From positions 682,001 to 746,000 of the forward strand of contig NZ_LLWP01000004.1 in the NCBI RefSeq assembly GCF_001412215.1: 64,000 nucleotides of DNA. Direction: 5' to 3'. Source of the stretch: Pedobacter sp. Hv1 (GTDB lineage: Bacteria; Bacteroidota; Bacteroidia; Sphingobacteriales; Sphingobacteriaceae). Position numbers and translations under genes: made by a program. The notes beneath the pieces were generated by a model that was not told the origin of the DNA, did not search any database, and saw only the letters and a list, made by a program, of their open reading frames with translations. Below, piece by piece: positions 1 to 7,172 of this stretch (within the stretch, counting starts at the first letter, position 1; the number at the start of each line of letters is the position of its first letter).

Positions 1-184
1 TATTGAGTTTGGGCAAAGCACCGGGCAAAGCCAATGATACTGCAGAAATGTGTTCATTTGGTCCTGCACCAAAAGCTGCACTATCTGAAGAAAATATTTT
101 TGACTGTGTATTTAACTGTACATGTATTTCTAAACCAGAAACCAGTTCGAATGTAACATTTTCAGTTGCAGTTTTTGTACTCAT
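1..184 (-). CDS. gatB: Asp/Glu-tRNA(Asn/Gln) amidotransferase subunit B, N-terminal fragment
   Basis: The reverse strand reads from an ATG at 184 off the left edge, giving 61 residues. It contains [18 protein letters not shown] followed by a GPN motif and [11 protein letters not shown], the N-terminal signature of GatB/GatE proteins. GatB, in the GatCAB complex, binds misacylated Glu-tRNA(Gln) or Asp-tRNA(Asn) and activates the tRNA-bound carboxylate for amidation in the cytoplasm. The rest of the gene lies outside the window. The forward reading frame over the same bases is a shadow. The gene is transcribed away from the secreted protein at 326, leaving a 141-bp divergent spacer. Identification rests on motif recognition and is strong despite the truncation. 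Confidence 0.9.
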   Translation of the reverse strand, partial: MSTKTATENVTFELVSGLEIHVQLNTQSKIFSSDSAAFGAGPNEHISAVSLALPGALPKLN

Positions 185-325
185 TAATGGGTAATATCTG
201 TTAAAAGGGTCATTTAAGACTAGCCAAAGATAAAGAATTATGTATCAAATCTATTGCACTAAGGGTAACAATATGCTTGTGGCACAGAATTGGATTTAAT
301 GAAGTACACACAAAATTAAATTACT

Positions 326-760
326 ATGAAAAAGTTCATCCTTTTAGCTGCGCTCGGAATTGCAGCAGCTAGCTACCAACCCGCAAAAGCTCAAGTTAGC
401 GTAAGCATTAACATCGGTTCGCAACCACAATGGGGTCCTAGGGGTTACGATTATGTAGACTATTATTACCTACCAGAGGTACAGAGTTATTACCATGTAC
501 CTACAAGGCGCTTTGTTTACTTAGATAGAAACAGATGGGTACACCGTAAATCGTTACCCAATAGATACCGTAACTATGATCTTTACCAAGGTAGAAAAAT
601 TGTAATTAATAGACCAAGACCTTACTTAGAGCACCACGTTTATCAAACCAATTATTCGAGGATAGACAGACGTTATGAGGTAAGAGGCAGAGACAAACAC
701 TATTATTCAAAACGAGATAAACACGACAATAGAAGAGGTCGTGACCGTGATAGACACTAA
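326..760 (+). CDS. Small secreted, Tyr/Arg-rich basic protein of unknown function
   Basis: This 144-residue protein starts with a clear signal peptide (MKKFILLAALGIAAA..., cleavage probably after the AKA near residue 22) and is therefore exported. The mature part holds a tyrosine-rich stretch around residues 39-60 and becomes strongly basic, ending in a run of Arg, Asp, Lys and His repeats. I recognise no enzymatic motif. Short proteins of this composition are common in Sphingobacteriaceae as hypothetical periplasmic proteins. It is monocistronic: divergent from gatB, and separated from the convergent gene at 794 by a bidirectional terminator. Function not assigned. Confidence 0.7.
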   Translation: MKKFILLAALGIAAASYQPAKAQVSVSINIGSQPQWGPRGYDYVDYYYLPEVQSYYHVPTRRFVYLDRNRWVHRKSLPNRYRNYDLYQGRKIVINRPRPYLEHHVYQTNYSRIDRRYEVRGRDKHYYSKRDKHDNRRGRDRDRH

Positions 761-762
761 CA

Positions 763-790
763 AAAAAGGCTTCCAATTGGAAGCCTTTTT
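763..790. terminator. Bidirectional intrinsic terminator
   Basis: A perfect 12-bp inverted repeat (763-774 with 779-790, AATT in the centre) has GGCTTCC/GGAAGCC at its core. The A-run on one side and T-run on the other let it terminate both converging genes. Confidence 0.85.
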
Positions 791-793
791 ATT

Positions 794-1366
794 TTAAAAT
801 CTTTTACCAATGGTAATTCCAATCCGTGGGTACTCTCTAATATATCTTCTTTCGCCCATTATACGTCCAACACCTAAATAAGCTTCGCCTAAAAAACCAT
901 TACGCGTTAAAAACTTAGCACCTGCAGCAGCTCCTAGGCCAAAATTGGTATGCGTTTTACCACTTCTGCCGTAAAATCCGCCACTATAATAGGAGCTTTC
1001 AGACACAAAATAAATATTCTCTCTGGTACCAATTAATGCCATATTTCCTTCAATAAAAAAACCATTGGCCTTTTTAGTTCCAAAATAGAGACGGTAATGC
1101 GGGGTAACGGCGAATCGATAATCCACATTATCTTCTAGGGCAACGCTTCCGCTAATCCCTAAACCCATGTTATCGCCTATCAAACGTTCATAAGTAATTT
1201 CAGGTATGCCAATAACGGTCATCAACAAATTGATTTTGATCTCGTTATTTCCACCATGCCCAATGGCTTCGGATCTTTTTTGGATGCTTTTAGACAAGCT
1301 ATCTGTTTGTGCAGACGCCAGCAATGTAGCACCCATCAATAGGCTACAAAGTAATAGTTTCTTCAT
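794..1366 (-). CDS. DUF3575-like outer-membrane beta-barrel protein
   Basis: The 190-residue product has a signal peptide (MKKLLLCSLLMGATLLASAQ) and a mature part opening with EIKINLLMTVIGIPEITYER, the pattern typical of DUF3575-type Bacteroidota proteins. The rest alternates polar and hydrophobic/aromatic residues, with glycine-rich turns and a C-terminal aromatic residue (GITIGKRF). That is what a small outer-membrane beta barrel of about eight strands would show. No catalytic motif is visible. It stands alone between the terminator at 763-790 and alaS (75 bp upstream, same strand), so it may also receive readthrough from alaS. The family call is moderate; barrel topology is inferred from sequence pattern. 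Confidence 0.6.
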   Translation of the reverse strand: MKKLLLCSLLMGATLLASAQTDSLSKSIQKRSEAIGHGGNNEIKINLLMTVIGIPEITYERLIGDNMGLGISGSVALEDNVDYRFAVTPHYRLYFGTKKANGFFIEGNMALIGTRENIYFVSESSYYSGGFYGRSGKTHTNFGLGAAAGAKFLTRNGFLGEAYLGVGRIMGERRYIREYPRIGITIGKRF

Positions 1367-1441
1367 TTCTTAGTTTTGGTTATACTTGGTTTATTTTAAC
1401 AAAACGATTAAAATAGGAAAAATGCAACAGCATGCATCGTT

Positions 1442-4072
1442 TTATTTTAAAAAGTCTTTTGCCTTAACCAATACTTGGGCTAAACCATCGGCATTTTTAC
1501 CACCTGCAGTAGCATAAAATGCTTGTCCACCACCACCACCTTGAATTTCTTTACCTAGTTCGCGTACAATTTTGGCAGCATTTAACTGCTCACTTACCTT
1601 ATCTTCAGCAATCATCACTGTGATACCTGGTTTATCATCAATTAAAGTAGTAAACACCAAATATAGATCTGGCACCAAAGCTTTAACTTCAAAGGCCAGA
1701 TTTTTAACGGCCTCGGCATTTGGAAGATCTACATGAGCAGCAATAAAATTAACCCCATTGATATTGGTTGCTGTGGCCGCAATATCTTGTTTCATATCGC
1801 CTGCTTTGGCTAAAATACTTTTCTCTACTTCTTTTTTAAGACGTGTATTTTCTTCAATCAAAGTTTGTACAGCTGCACTGATGTTCTGGTTACCCTTTAA
1901 TAAAGCCTTTAACTGATTGAGCTCTTTACTCTGATTGACAATAAATTGTTCTGCCTTAGCTGCTGTGATAGCCTCAATACGACGAACGCCAGCTGCCACT
2001 GCACTTTCAGAAACAATCTTGAAATAACCGATCTGTCCGGTGGCTTTAACATGGGTACCTCCACACAGCTCTTTAGAGAAATGATCATCGAAAGTAATTA
2101 CACGAACAAAATCTCCATATTTCTCACCAAATAACGCGGTTACACCAGAGCTAATTGCTTCTTCATAAGGCACATTGCGTTGTTCTTTTAAGTGGATATT
2201 CTCTCTGATTTTTTGATTAACGATGTGTTCTATTTCAGCAAGATCCTCTTCACTTATCTTGGCAAAGTGCGAAAAGTCAAAACGTAAGTTATCTGCATTT
2301 ACCAAACTTCCTTTTTGATTGACATGCGTACCCAATACCTTTTTCAAAGCAGCATGTAATAAGTGAGTTGCCGAATGGTTATCCTCTGTTAGCACTCTTC
2401 TATCCTCATCAATTACAGCCCAAAACTTACCATCTACATCTGTAGGTAAAGTATCAGTGTAATGAACAATTACGCCATTTTCTTTTTTGGTATCTGTAAT
2501 TTCTACCCAAAACTGACGGCTATGGTCTTCTAAACGACCAGTATCACCAACTTGACCACCGCTTTCTGCATAAAAAGGAGTTTGACGCAATACAATTTGG
2601 TATTGCTCTTTACCTTTTGCACTTACCTTGCGGTATTTTAAAATCTCAGTTTCTACTTCAAAATCATCATAACCAACAAATTCGGTATCATTATCTTCGT
2701 TTACAATTACCCAATCTCCAGTATCAATTGCTGTTGCAGCACGAGAACGGTTCTTTTGTTCGGCAAGGGCCAAATTAAAACCATCCATATCTACCGTCCA
2801 CCCTTTTTCACGAGCCATCAACTCTGTTAAGTCTATCGGAAAACCGAAAGTATCATACAATTCAAAAGCGAAATTTCCATCAATTGAACTTGTAGTCTCA
2901 TATTTCTCAAAACGTTGTATCCCTGTAGCTAAAGTTCTTAAAAACGAAACCTCTTCTTCCAATACTACCTTTTGTACAAATTCTTTCTGTAGGTACAGCT
3001 CATCAAAAACACCTTTAAACTGATCGGCCAAAACAGGCACCAATTGGTTTAAGAAAGGTTCTTTTAAATTTAAGAAGGTATAGGCATAACGTACAGCCCT
3101 ACGTAAAATACGACGGATCACATAACCTGCTTTATTGTTTGAAGGCAACTGCCCATCGGCAATTACAAAAGAGATGGCCCTGATATGATCAGCCATTACA
3201 CGCATGGCTACAGCTTCATTCCATCCCTGCTCTCCAGGTTCAGCACTGCTGCTGTATTCAAAACCAGATTTTTCTGCAATAAACTGAATTAAAGGTTGGA
3301 AAACATCGCTATCGTAATTTGAGGTTTTACCCTGTAAAACACGTACCAAACGCTCAAAACCCATTCCTGTATCTACATGTTGCGCTGGTAAAGGTTTGAG
3401 TGAACCATCTTTAACCCTATTGAACTGCATAAATACATTGTTCCAGATCTCAATTACCTGAGGATGGTCTGCATTAACCAAGTCTTTTCCACTGATGGCA
3501 TTTCTTTCTGCCAAAGGGCGACAATCTACATGGATTTCTGAGCAAGGTCCACAAGGTCCGGTATCGCCCATTTCCCAAAAATTATCTTTTTTATTACCTA
3601 AAATAATGCGGTCTTCTGGCACAAATTGTTTCCAAAGTTCAAAAGCTTCAGTATCTCTTGGTAAACCTTCCTTTTCGTCTCCTTCAAAAATAGAAACGTA
3701 CAATTGGTCTTTAGGAATTTGATATACTTCTGTTAATAACTCCCAGCTCCAAGCAATGGCTTCTTTTTTAAAGTAATCGCCAAAACTCCAGTTGCCCAAC
3801 ATTTCGAACATGGTATGGTGATAGGTATCAATACCCACTTCTTCTAAGTCGTTATGTTTACCCGACACACGCAAACAACGTTGGGTATCGGCAACACGGG
3901 CGTACTTAATGGCAGCTTCTCCTAAAAACAGATCTTTAAATTGGTTCATCCCTGCATTGGTGAACATGAGCGTTGGGTCATTTTTAACCACAATAGGCGC
4001 TGATGCTACAATATGATGTTGTTTACTTTTAAAAAAATCTAAATAGGTCTGTCTAATTTCTTTTGCTGTCAT
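1442..4072 (-). CDS. alaS: Alanyl-tRNA synthetase
   Basis: This 876-residue cytoplasmic enzyme charges tRNA-Ala with alanine and clears mischarged Ser/Gly. All expected parts are visible in order: the class II catalytic core (PIVVKNDPTLMFTNAGMNQF near residue 25; HTMFEMLGNWSFGDYF near 85), the tRNA-recognition region, the editing domain with HSATH (about residue 561) and CGGTH (about residue 669) as zinc ligands, and a C-terminal C-Ala domain ending in a glycine-rich GGGGGQAFYATAGG segment. The length matches the family. Start ATG at 4072 is the natural start (MTAKEIRQTYLDFF). It is divergent from the merR-type gene at 4189, across a 116-bp spacer. Housekeeping, no sign of damage. Confidence 0.98.
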   Translation of the reverse strand: MTAKEIRQTYLDFFKSKQHHIVASAPIVVKNDPTLMFTNAGMNQFKDLFLGEAAIKYARVADTQRCLRVSGKHNDLEEVGIDTYHHTMFEMLGNWSFGDYFKKEAIAWSWELLTEVYQIPKDQLYVSIFEGDEKEGLPRDTEAFELWKQFVPEDRIILGNKKDNFWEMGDTGPCGPCSEIHVDCRPLAERNAISGKDLVNADHPQVIEIWNNVFMQFNRVKDGSLKPLPAQHVDTGMGFERLVRVLQGKTSNYDSDVFQPLIQFIAEKSGFEYSSSAEPGEQGWNEAVAMRVMADHIRAISFVIADGQLPSNNKAGYVIRRILRRAVRYAYTFLNLKEPFLNQLVPVLADQFKGVFDELYLQKEFVQKVVLEEEVSFLRTLATGIQRFEKYETTSSIDGNFAFELYDTFGFPIDLTELMAREKGWTVDMDGFNLALAEQKNRSRAATAIDTGDWVIVNEDNDTEFVGYDDFEVETEILKYRKVSAKGKEQYQIVLRQTPFYAESGGQVGDTGRLEDHSRQFWVEITDTKKENGVIVHYTDTLPTDVDGKFWAVIDEDRRVLTEDNHSATHLLHAALKKVLGTHVNQKGSLVNADNLRFDFSHFAKISEEDLAEIEHIVNQKIRENIHLKEQRNVPYEEAISSGVTALFGEKYGDFVRVITFDDHFSKELCGGTHVKATGQIGYFKIVSESAVAAGVRRIEAITAAKAEQFIVNQSKELNQLKALLKGNQNISAAVQTLIEENTRLKKEVEKSILAKAGDMKQDIAATATNINGVNFIAAHVDLPNAEAVKNLAFEVKALVPDLYLVFTTLIDDKPGITVMIAEDKVSEQLNAAKIVRELGKEIQGGGGGQAFYATAGGKNADGLAQVLVKAKDFLK

Positions 4073-4109
4073 TCTTTTGGAAAATTAAGAGAACAAAATT
4101 AAAATTTTA

Positions 4110-4142
4110 TTGCGGTATTCTACTAAAATCCCTTTACATTTG
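4110..4142 (+). promoter_or_regulatory. Probable Bacteroidota-type promoter for the MerR/transpeptidase pair
   Basis: TTG at 4110-4112 and TACATTTG at 4135-4142 match the -33 (TTG) and -7 (TAnnTTTG) elements, with a 22-bp gap, slightly longer than usual. The box lies 47 bp before the MerR start. Inferred from sequence only. Confidence 0.45.
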
Positions 4143-4188
4143 AATACTTTAAGTAAAACCTACAAACAATTCATAATCAGATCAGAAC

Positions 4189-4524
4189 ATGCCATACAAG
4201 GAAAGAGAAATTAATAAAATGTATTATACAATGGGCGAGGTTACCGAAATGTTTGGCGTAAATGCTTCACAAATCAGGTTTTACGAAAAAGAATTTGACG
4301 TACTTCAACCTAAGAAAAACAAAAAAGGAAACCGACTTTTCACCCCAGAAGACATCGAAAACTTGAAGATTATTTTTCACCTGGTAGACGACAAAGGCTT
4401 CACCCTAAAAGGCGCAAAAGAACATTTAAAAAACAACAATAGTGAAGTTAAAGAAAACCAAAAGGTAATTGCTTCTTTAGAAAAGTTAAAAGATTTCTTA
4501 TTAAAACTCAACGAAGAGATCTAA
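4189..4524 (+). CDS. MerR-family transcriptional regulator
   Basis: The 111-residue protein carries a MerR-type winged helix: YTMGEVTEMFGVNASQIRFYEKEF is the helix-turn-helix, followed by the wing (NKKGNRLFTPEDIENLKII) and a short helical dimerisation tail. There is no C-terminal effector domain and no metal-binding cysteine pattern, so it is a minimal MerR of the kind common in Bacteroidota rather than a metal sensor. The upstream ATG at 4189 is used here; the Met at residue 11 (4219) is a possible alternative. The gene ends 9 bp before the L,D-transpeptidase and is probably cotranscribed with it. Target genes are unknown. Confidence 0.88.
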   Translation: MPYKEREINKMYYTMGEVTEMFGVNASQIRFYEKEFDVLQPKKNKKGNRLFTPEDIENLKIIFHLVDDKGFTLKGAKEHLKNNNSEVKENQKVIASLEKLKDFLLKLNEEI

Positions 4525-4533
4525 TTCCACTTT

Positions 4534-5241
4534 ATGAACAAATATATTTTCTGCTTTTTATTTGGCATTGGGTTTTCTTCTTGTTCCAATGCCCAAACCG
4601 ATAAAGTACTTTTTGCAGATACTGTACTTAAAATAAATGTATATCAAAGCGACCTAGACAAATATATTGACTATAAAAAGCTAACAGACACTACTGGCAA
4701 AACTTTAGATTACCTGAAGATTATCAGAAATGCAAAAGTAAGAATGTCCGGGTACTTTGCTAATGTAAAAGGCCAGGGTAATCTTCCATACGAAGAGGCG
4801 ATCAAAAAGTCAGAAGCATTTTTTGAGCTTAAAAACATGGTCAATAAAGTGCTGGTGGTTAAAAGTGAAAGAAAAATGTATCTGCAAAAGGATGGAAAAA
4901 CCATTAAAACATTTGCTATTGCACTAGGACCAAATCCGGTAGGACAAAAACAATACGAGGGTGATGGCAAAACACCAGAGGGTGTTTATACTTTAGATTG
5001 GCAAAGATGGGAAACTCCTGTTTTTCATTCTTTCCATATCTCTTATCCCAACCAACAAGACATTGACCGTGCTAAAAGCAAAGGATTAACCCCAGGGAGC
5101 AATATCATGGTGCATGGTACTTCTAAAGGAATCAAGAAAAAGAAGGATTGGACAAATGGCTGCATTGGATTATCCAATAGCGATATGATAGAATTTAGAA
5201 AGATTGTTTTTCAAGACACCCCAATTGAGATCACTAAATAA
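4534..5241 (+). CDS. L,D-transpeptidase (YkuD domain), probable lipoprotein
   Basis: YkuD enzymes form 3-3 crosslinks in peptidoglycan or attach proteins to it, using a catalytic cysteine. The C-terminal half of this 235-residue protein has the family motif: a His-Gly pair near residue 194 (MVHGTSKG) and NGCIGLSNSD with the catalytic Cys near residue 210. The N-terminus (MNKYIFCFLFGIGFSSCSNAQ) is a signal peptide with a plausible lipobox ending at Cys17, so the protein would be a periplasm-facing lipoprotein. It follows the MerR gene by 9 bp and probably shares its transcript. Family call strong; lipidation is inferred because the -3 residue is Phe rather than Leu. Confidence 0.88.
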   Translation: MNKYIFCFLFGIGFSSCSNAQTDKVLFADTVLKINVYQSDLDKYIDYKKLTDTTGKTLDYLKIIRNAKVRMSGYFANVKGQGNLPYEEAIKKSEAFFELKNMVNKVLVVKSERKMYLQKDGKTIKTFAIALGPNPVGQKQYEGDGKTPEGVYTLDWQRWETPVFHSFHISYPNQQDIDRAKSKGLTPGSNIMVHGTSKGIKKKKDWTNGCIGLSNSDMIEFRKIVFQDTPIEITK

Positions 5242-5323
5242 CAACCCTTCTAATTCCACCGGATTAAAATCATAGGTAGATCTTAATTTCTTTATATCAA
5301 TAGGATATCAAATACCCTATATA

Positions 5324-5953
5324 TTATTTCTTTTCTGGTTCTGGACTTACAACTGCCAAATTCAGTTGATTATTTTTGAACAACAAGTTCATATCCAATT
5401 TAACTTCTGCATTGTCTTTTAAAACTGCAGAGCTGAATTTAGAATCTTTGTTATAATCTTTCAGTTTGATTGATTTTGTTCCGAAAAGTGAAATCGTTTG
5501 GTCTTCGTTAACTGTAAAACTAAAATCAAGTTCCGTTCTACTGCTTACACCACCAACATCAAGCATTCCAACAATATGGATCAATCTCATGGTAGGTAAA
5601 ACCATTACATGGGTTAACTCAAAACCAATACTATCATTTGTTAAGGTTTCTGATGGAGACATATTTGAATTGACCATTGGCATCTTCAACTTAAATGAGC
5701 TGATATGATCTAATGAACCATCTTTAATGATAAAATTTCCTTCTGCATTAATGGCATTGGTACTACCCACTGCCGTAAAGTTATTTTTAATAGAATCAAC
5801 AGCTACTTTAATCTGAGAGTCTCCTTCTATCTTATAAGTTGACTGAGCATTGGCCTGTTGAAAAACCATTGTGCTTACAAAAGTTAAGAAAAACAGTGCA
5901 GTACTTTTTAAATAGGTTTTTCGTCTAGACGAAAAGGTGTAATTGTTTTTCAT
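5324..5953 (-). CDS. YceI-like exported lipid-binding protein
   Basis: The 209-residue product has a basic N-terminus, one hydrophobic signal segment (about residues 15-36, ending in QANAQ) and then a YceI-type fold: STYKIEGDSQIKVAV at the start, alternating beta strands, and a GGVSSRTELDFSFTV block. YceI proteins are periplasmic lipocalin-like barrels that bind isoprenoid-type ligands. The usual N-terminal HS motif is not evident, so this is a divergent member. It is transcribed alone and convergent with the transpeptidase gene (82 bp gap). Upstream lies a long AT-rich non-coding region. Confidence moderate to good for family, low for ligand. Confidence 0.75.
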   Translation of the reverse strand: MKNNYTFSSRRKTYLKSTALFFLTFVSTMVFQQANAQSTYKIEGDSQIKVAVDSIKNNFTAVGSTNAINAEGNFIIKDGSLDHISSFKLKMPMVNSNMSPSETLTNDSIGFELTHVMVLPTMRLIHIVGMLDVGGVSSRTELDFSFTVNEDQTISLFGTKSIKLKDYNKDSKFSSAVLKDNAEVKLDMNLLFKNNQLNLAVVSPEPEKK

Positions 5954-6697
5954 ATTTGAATTTTAAGGGTGAGTATCTTGCTTGTCTGTTATAAATGATT
6001 TTCAATCTTTCATTTATTGCGTGCCACAAATCTAATCTAGTGTAATTATTTTATAATTTTCAACTTTTTTAAAAAAATATTTTTCTTTAACACCGACAAA
6101 ATTAGCTAAATTTTATAACAAACCAACTAATTATTAACATTTTAACTATAAAAATGTTTTAAAAAAATATTTTTCAACACTATAATGACATATATTGGTA
6201 TGACAAGCTTATGAGAAATTATTTACACATATTGTAGAATTATATCCCCGTATTGTGGAATCATTTACTCCACGTTAAGATATCATTAAATATCAAGCTA
6301 TTTAAATCGAATAAATTCGACAAATCCATTCGATTCAATCAGTCAAATGAAATTTCTTTTTTGTCAAATAATTTTCAAACACTACCTGTTCCTGTGTGAG
6401 ACTAGCGTAAAGAAATGCTACCAGCAGAAAAAATGAAAATACAACCGTAAACAAAAACAAAACAAGTGGCAACACCAAAGCGTAAACTCTTTTGAACAAA
6501 ATGGACAAGTTCAGATATCAAAAGGTTTATTGATTAAGCTATCGATTAAACTTCCCCCCCCCCTTTAACTTAAATTAATATGATGCAAACACCTTTAGTT
6601 TAACCGTTTTTTACGCGCTATCAAATTGGTTAACAGGCACTATCATACCATAAAGCAATATTTTTTAAAATTTTATCAAATTATCCTTTTGAAATTA
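5954..6697. other. AT-rich intergenic region with repeats and a C10 tract
   Basis: About 745 bases without a credible gene. It holds a repeated AAAAAAATATTTTTC segment (near 6072 and 6158), a direct repeat TATTGTRGAAT with 21-bp period (6230-6240 and 6251-6261), a short inverted repeat CGAATaaATTCG near 6310, and ten consecutive C residues at 6554-6563. It presumably contains the promoter of the YceI gene at its left end. Confidence 0.6.
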
Positions 6698-6705
6698 TAT
6701 CTTTG
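6698..6705 (+). promoter_or_regulatory. -7 box of the tRNA-Arg promoter
   Basis: TATCTTTG is a perfect TAnnTTTG match 43 bases before the tRNA gene. A clear TTG at the expected -33 position is not present. Confidence 0.45.
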
Positions 6706-6748
6706 CAAACGAAATAAAAACAGGTATCCTATCTTTTTTATTTGAGTT

Positions 6749-6822
6749 GCCTCCATAGCTCAGCTGGATAGAGCACCGGTTTTCTAAACCGTAGGTCATA
6801 GGTTCGAATCCTATTGGGGGTA
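6749..6822 (+). tRNA. tRNA-Arg (anticodon TCT)
   Basis: A full cloverleaf of 74 nt can be folded. The acceptor stem GCCTCCA pairs with TGGGGGT (terminal G-U and one more G-U), with discriminator A. The D arm is GCTC...GAGC. The anticodon loop TTTCTAA has TCT at positions 34-36, reading AGA/AGG. The T arm is ATAGG-TTCGAAT-CCTAT. The anticodon stem has one mismatch at its outer end. CCA is not encoded. Confidence 0.95.
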
Positions 6823-6823
6823 C

Positions 6824-6859
6824 AAAACCTCTTCACAATACGTGAAGAGGTTTTTTTTT
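6824..6859 (+). terminator. Intrinsic terminator of tRNA-Arg
   Basis: A 13-bp stem (6824-6836 with 6842-6854, core CCTCTTCAC/GTGAAGAGG) with a 5-nt loop is followed by a run of T residues to 6859, directly behind the tRNA. Confidence 0.85.
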
Positions 6860-7065
6860 GTTTCAGCCACTTGTATTTCGCAAGAACCCTATTCTATTCA
6901 ACATTCTTTAAATTTTGCGTAATTGAAAGCTATTGCTTTATTCTGTTTCAAAATATAAGGTGAGTGTTAAATTTCAATCACAACTTCATCAATCAACTTC
7001 ACCAATGTGCTGTTGCTCAAAAGCATCCCTTTCTTAAATGGCACAAATAAAGTATCACCTTGTTT

Positions 7066-7129
7066 ACAACAAGTTTTAGCCTTCCCATCAACTCTCTATT
7101 CAATAGCGCTATCGCAAACAATATTTTTA
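7066..7129 (+). promoter_or_regulatory. Composite direct-repeat promoter element, copy E (before susC)
   Basis: Repeat 1 ACAACAAGTTTTAG (7066-7079), spacer CCTTCCCAT, repeat 2 CAACTCTCTATTCA (7089-7102), then TATTTTTA at 7122-7129. Repeat starts are 23 bp apart and the TAnnTT box begins 33 bp after the start of repeat 2, as in copies A-D at 13733, 14318, 14702 and 15953. The susC start codon follows 43 bp later. Likely activator site plus promoter; the binding protein is inferred to be the LytTR regulator at 15163. Confidence 0.6.
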
Positions 7130-7172
7130 TTACAAAACTATATTATTAACCAATTCTAAAATTTATTAATCC

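Noticed and set aside
3-194. Plus-strand 63-residue frame at the left edge
   Set aside because: The opposite strand encodes the conserved N-terminus of GatB, so this is a shadow frame.
6967-7095. Minus-strand frame reading GDTLFVPFKKGMLLSNSTL... with an upstream in-frame stop, possible gene remnant
   Set aside because: No start codon in a sensible place, interrupted upstream by stops, and its 5' part overlaps regulatory copy E. Too short to distinguish from chance.
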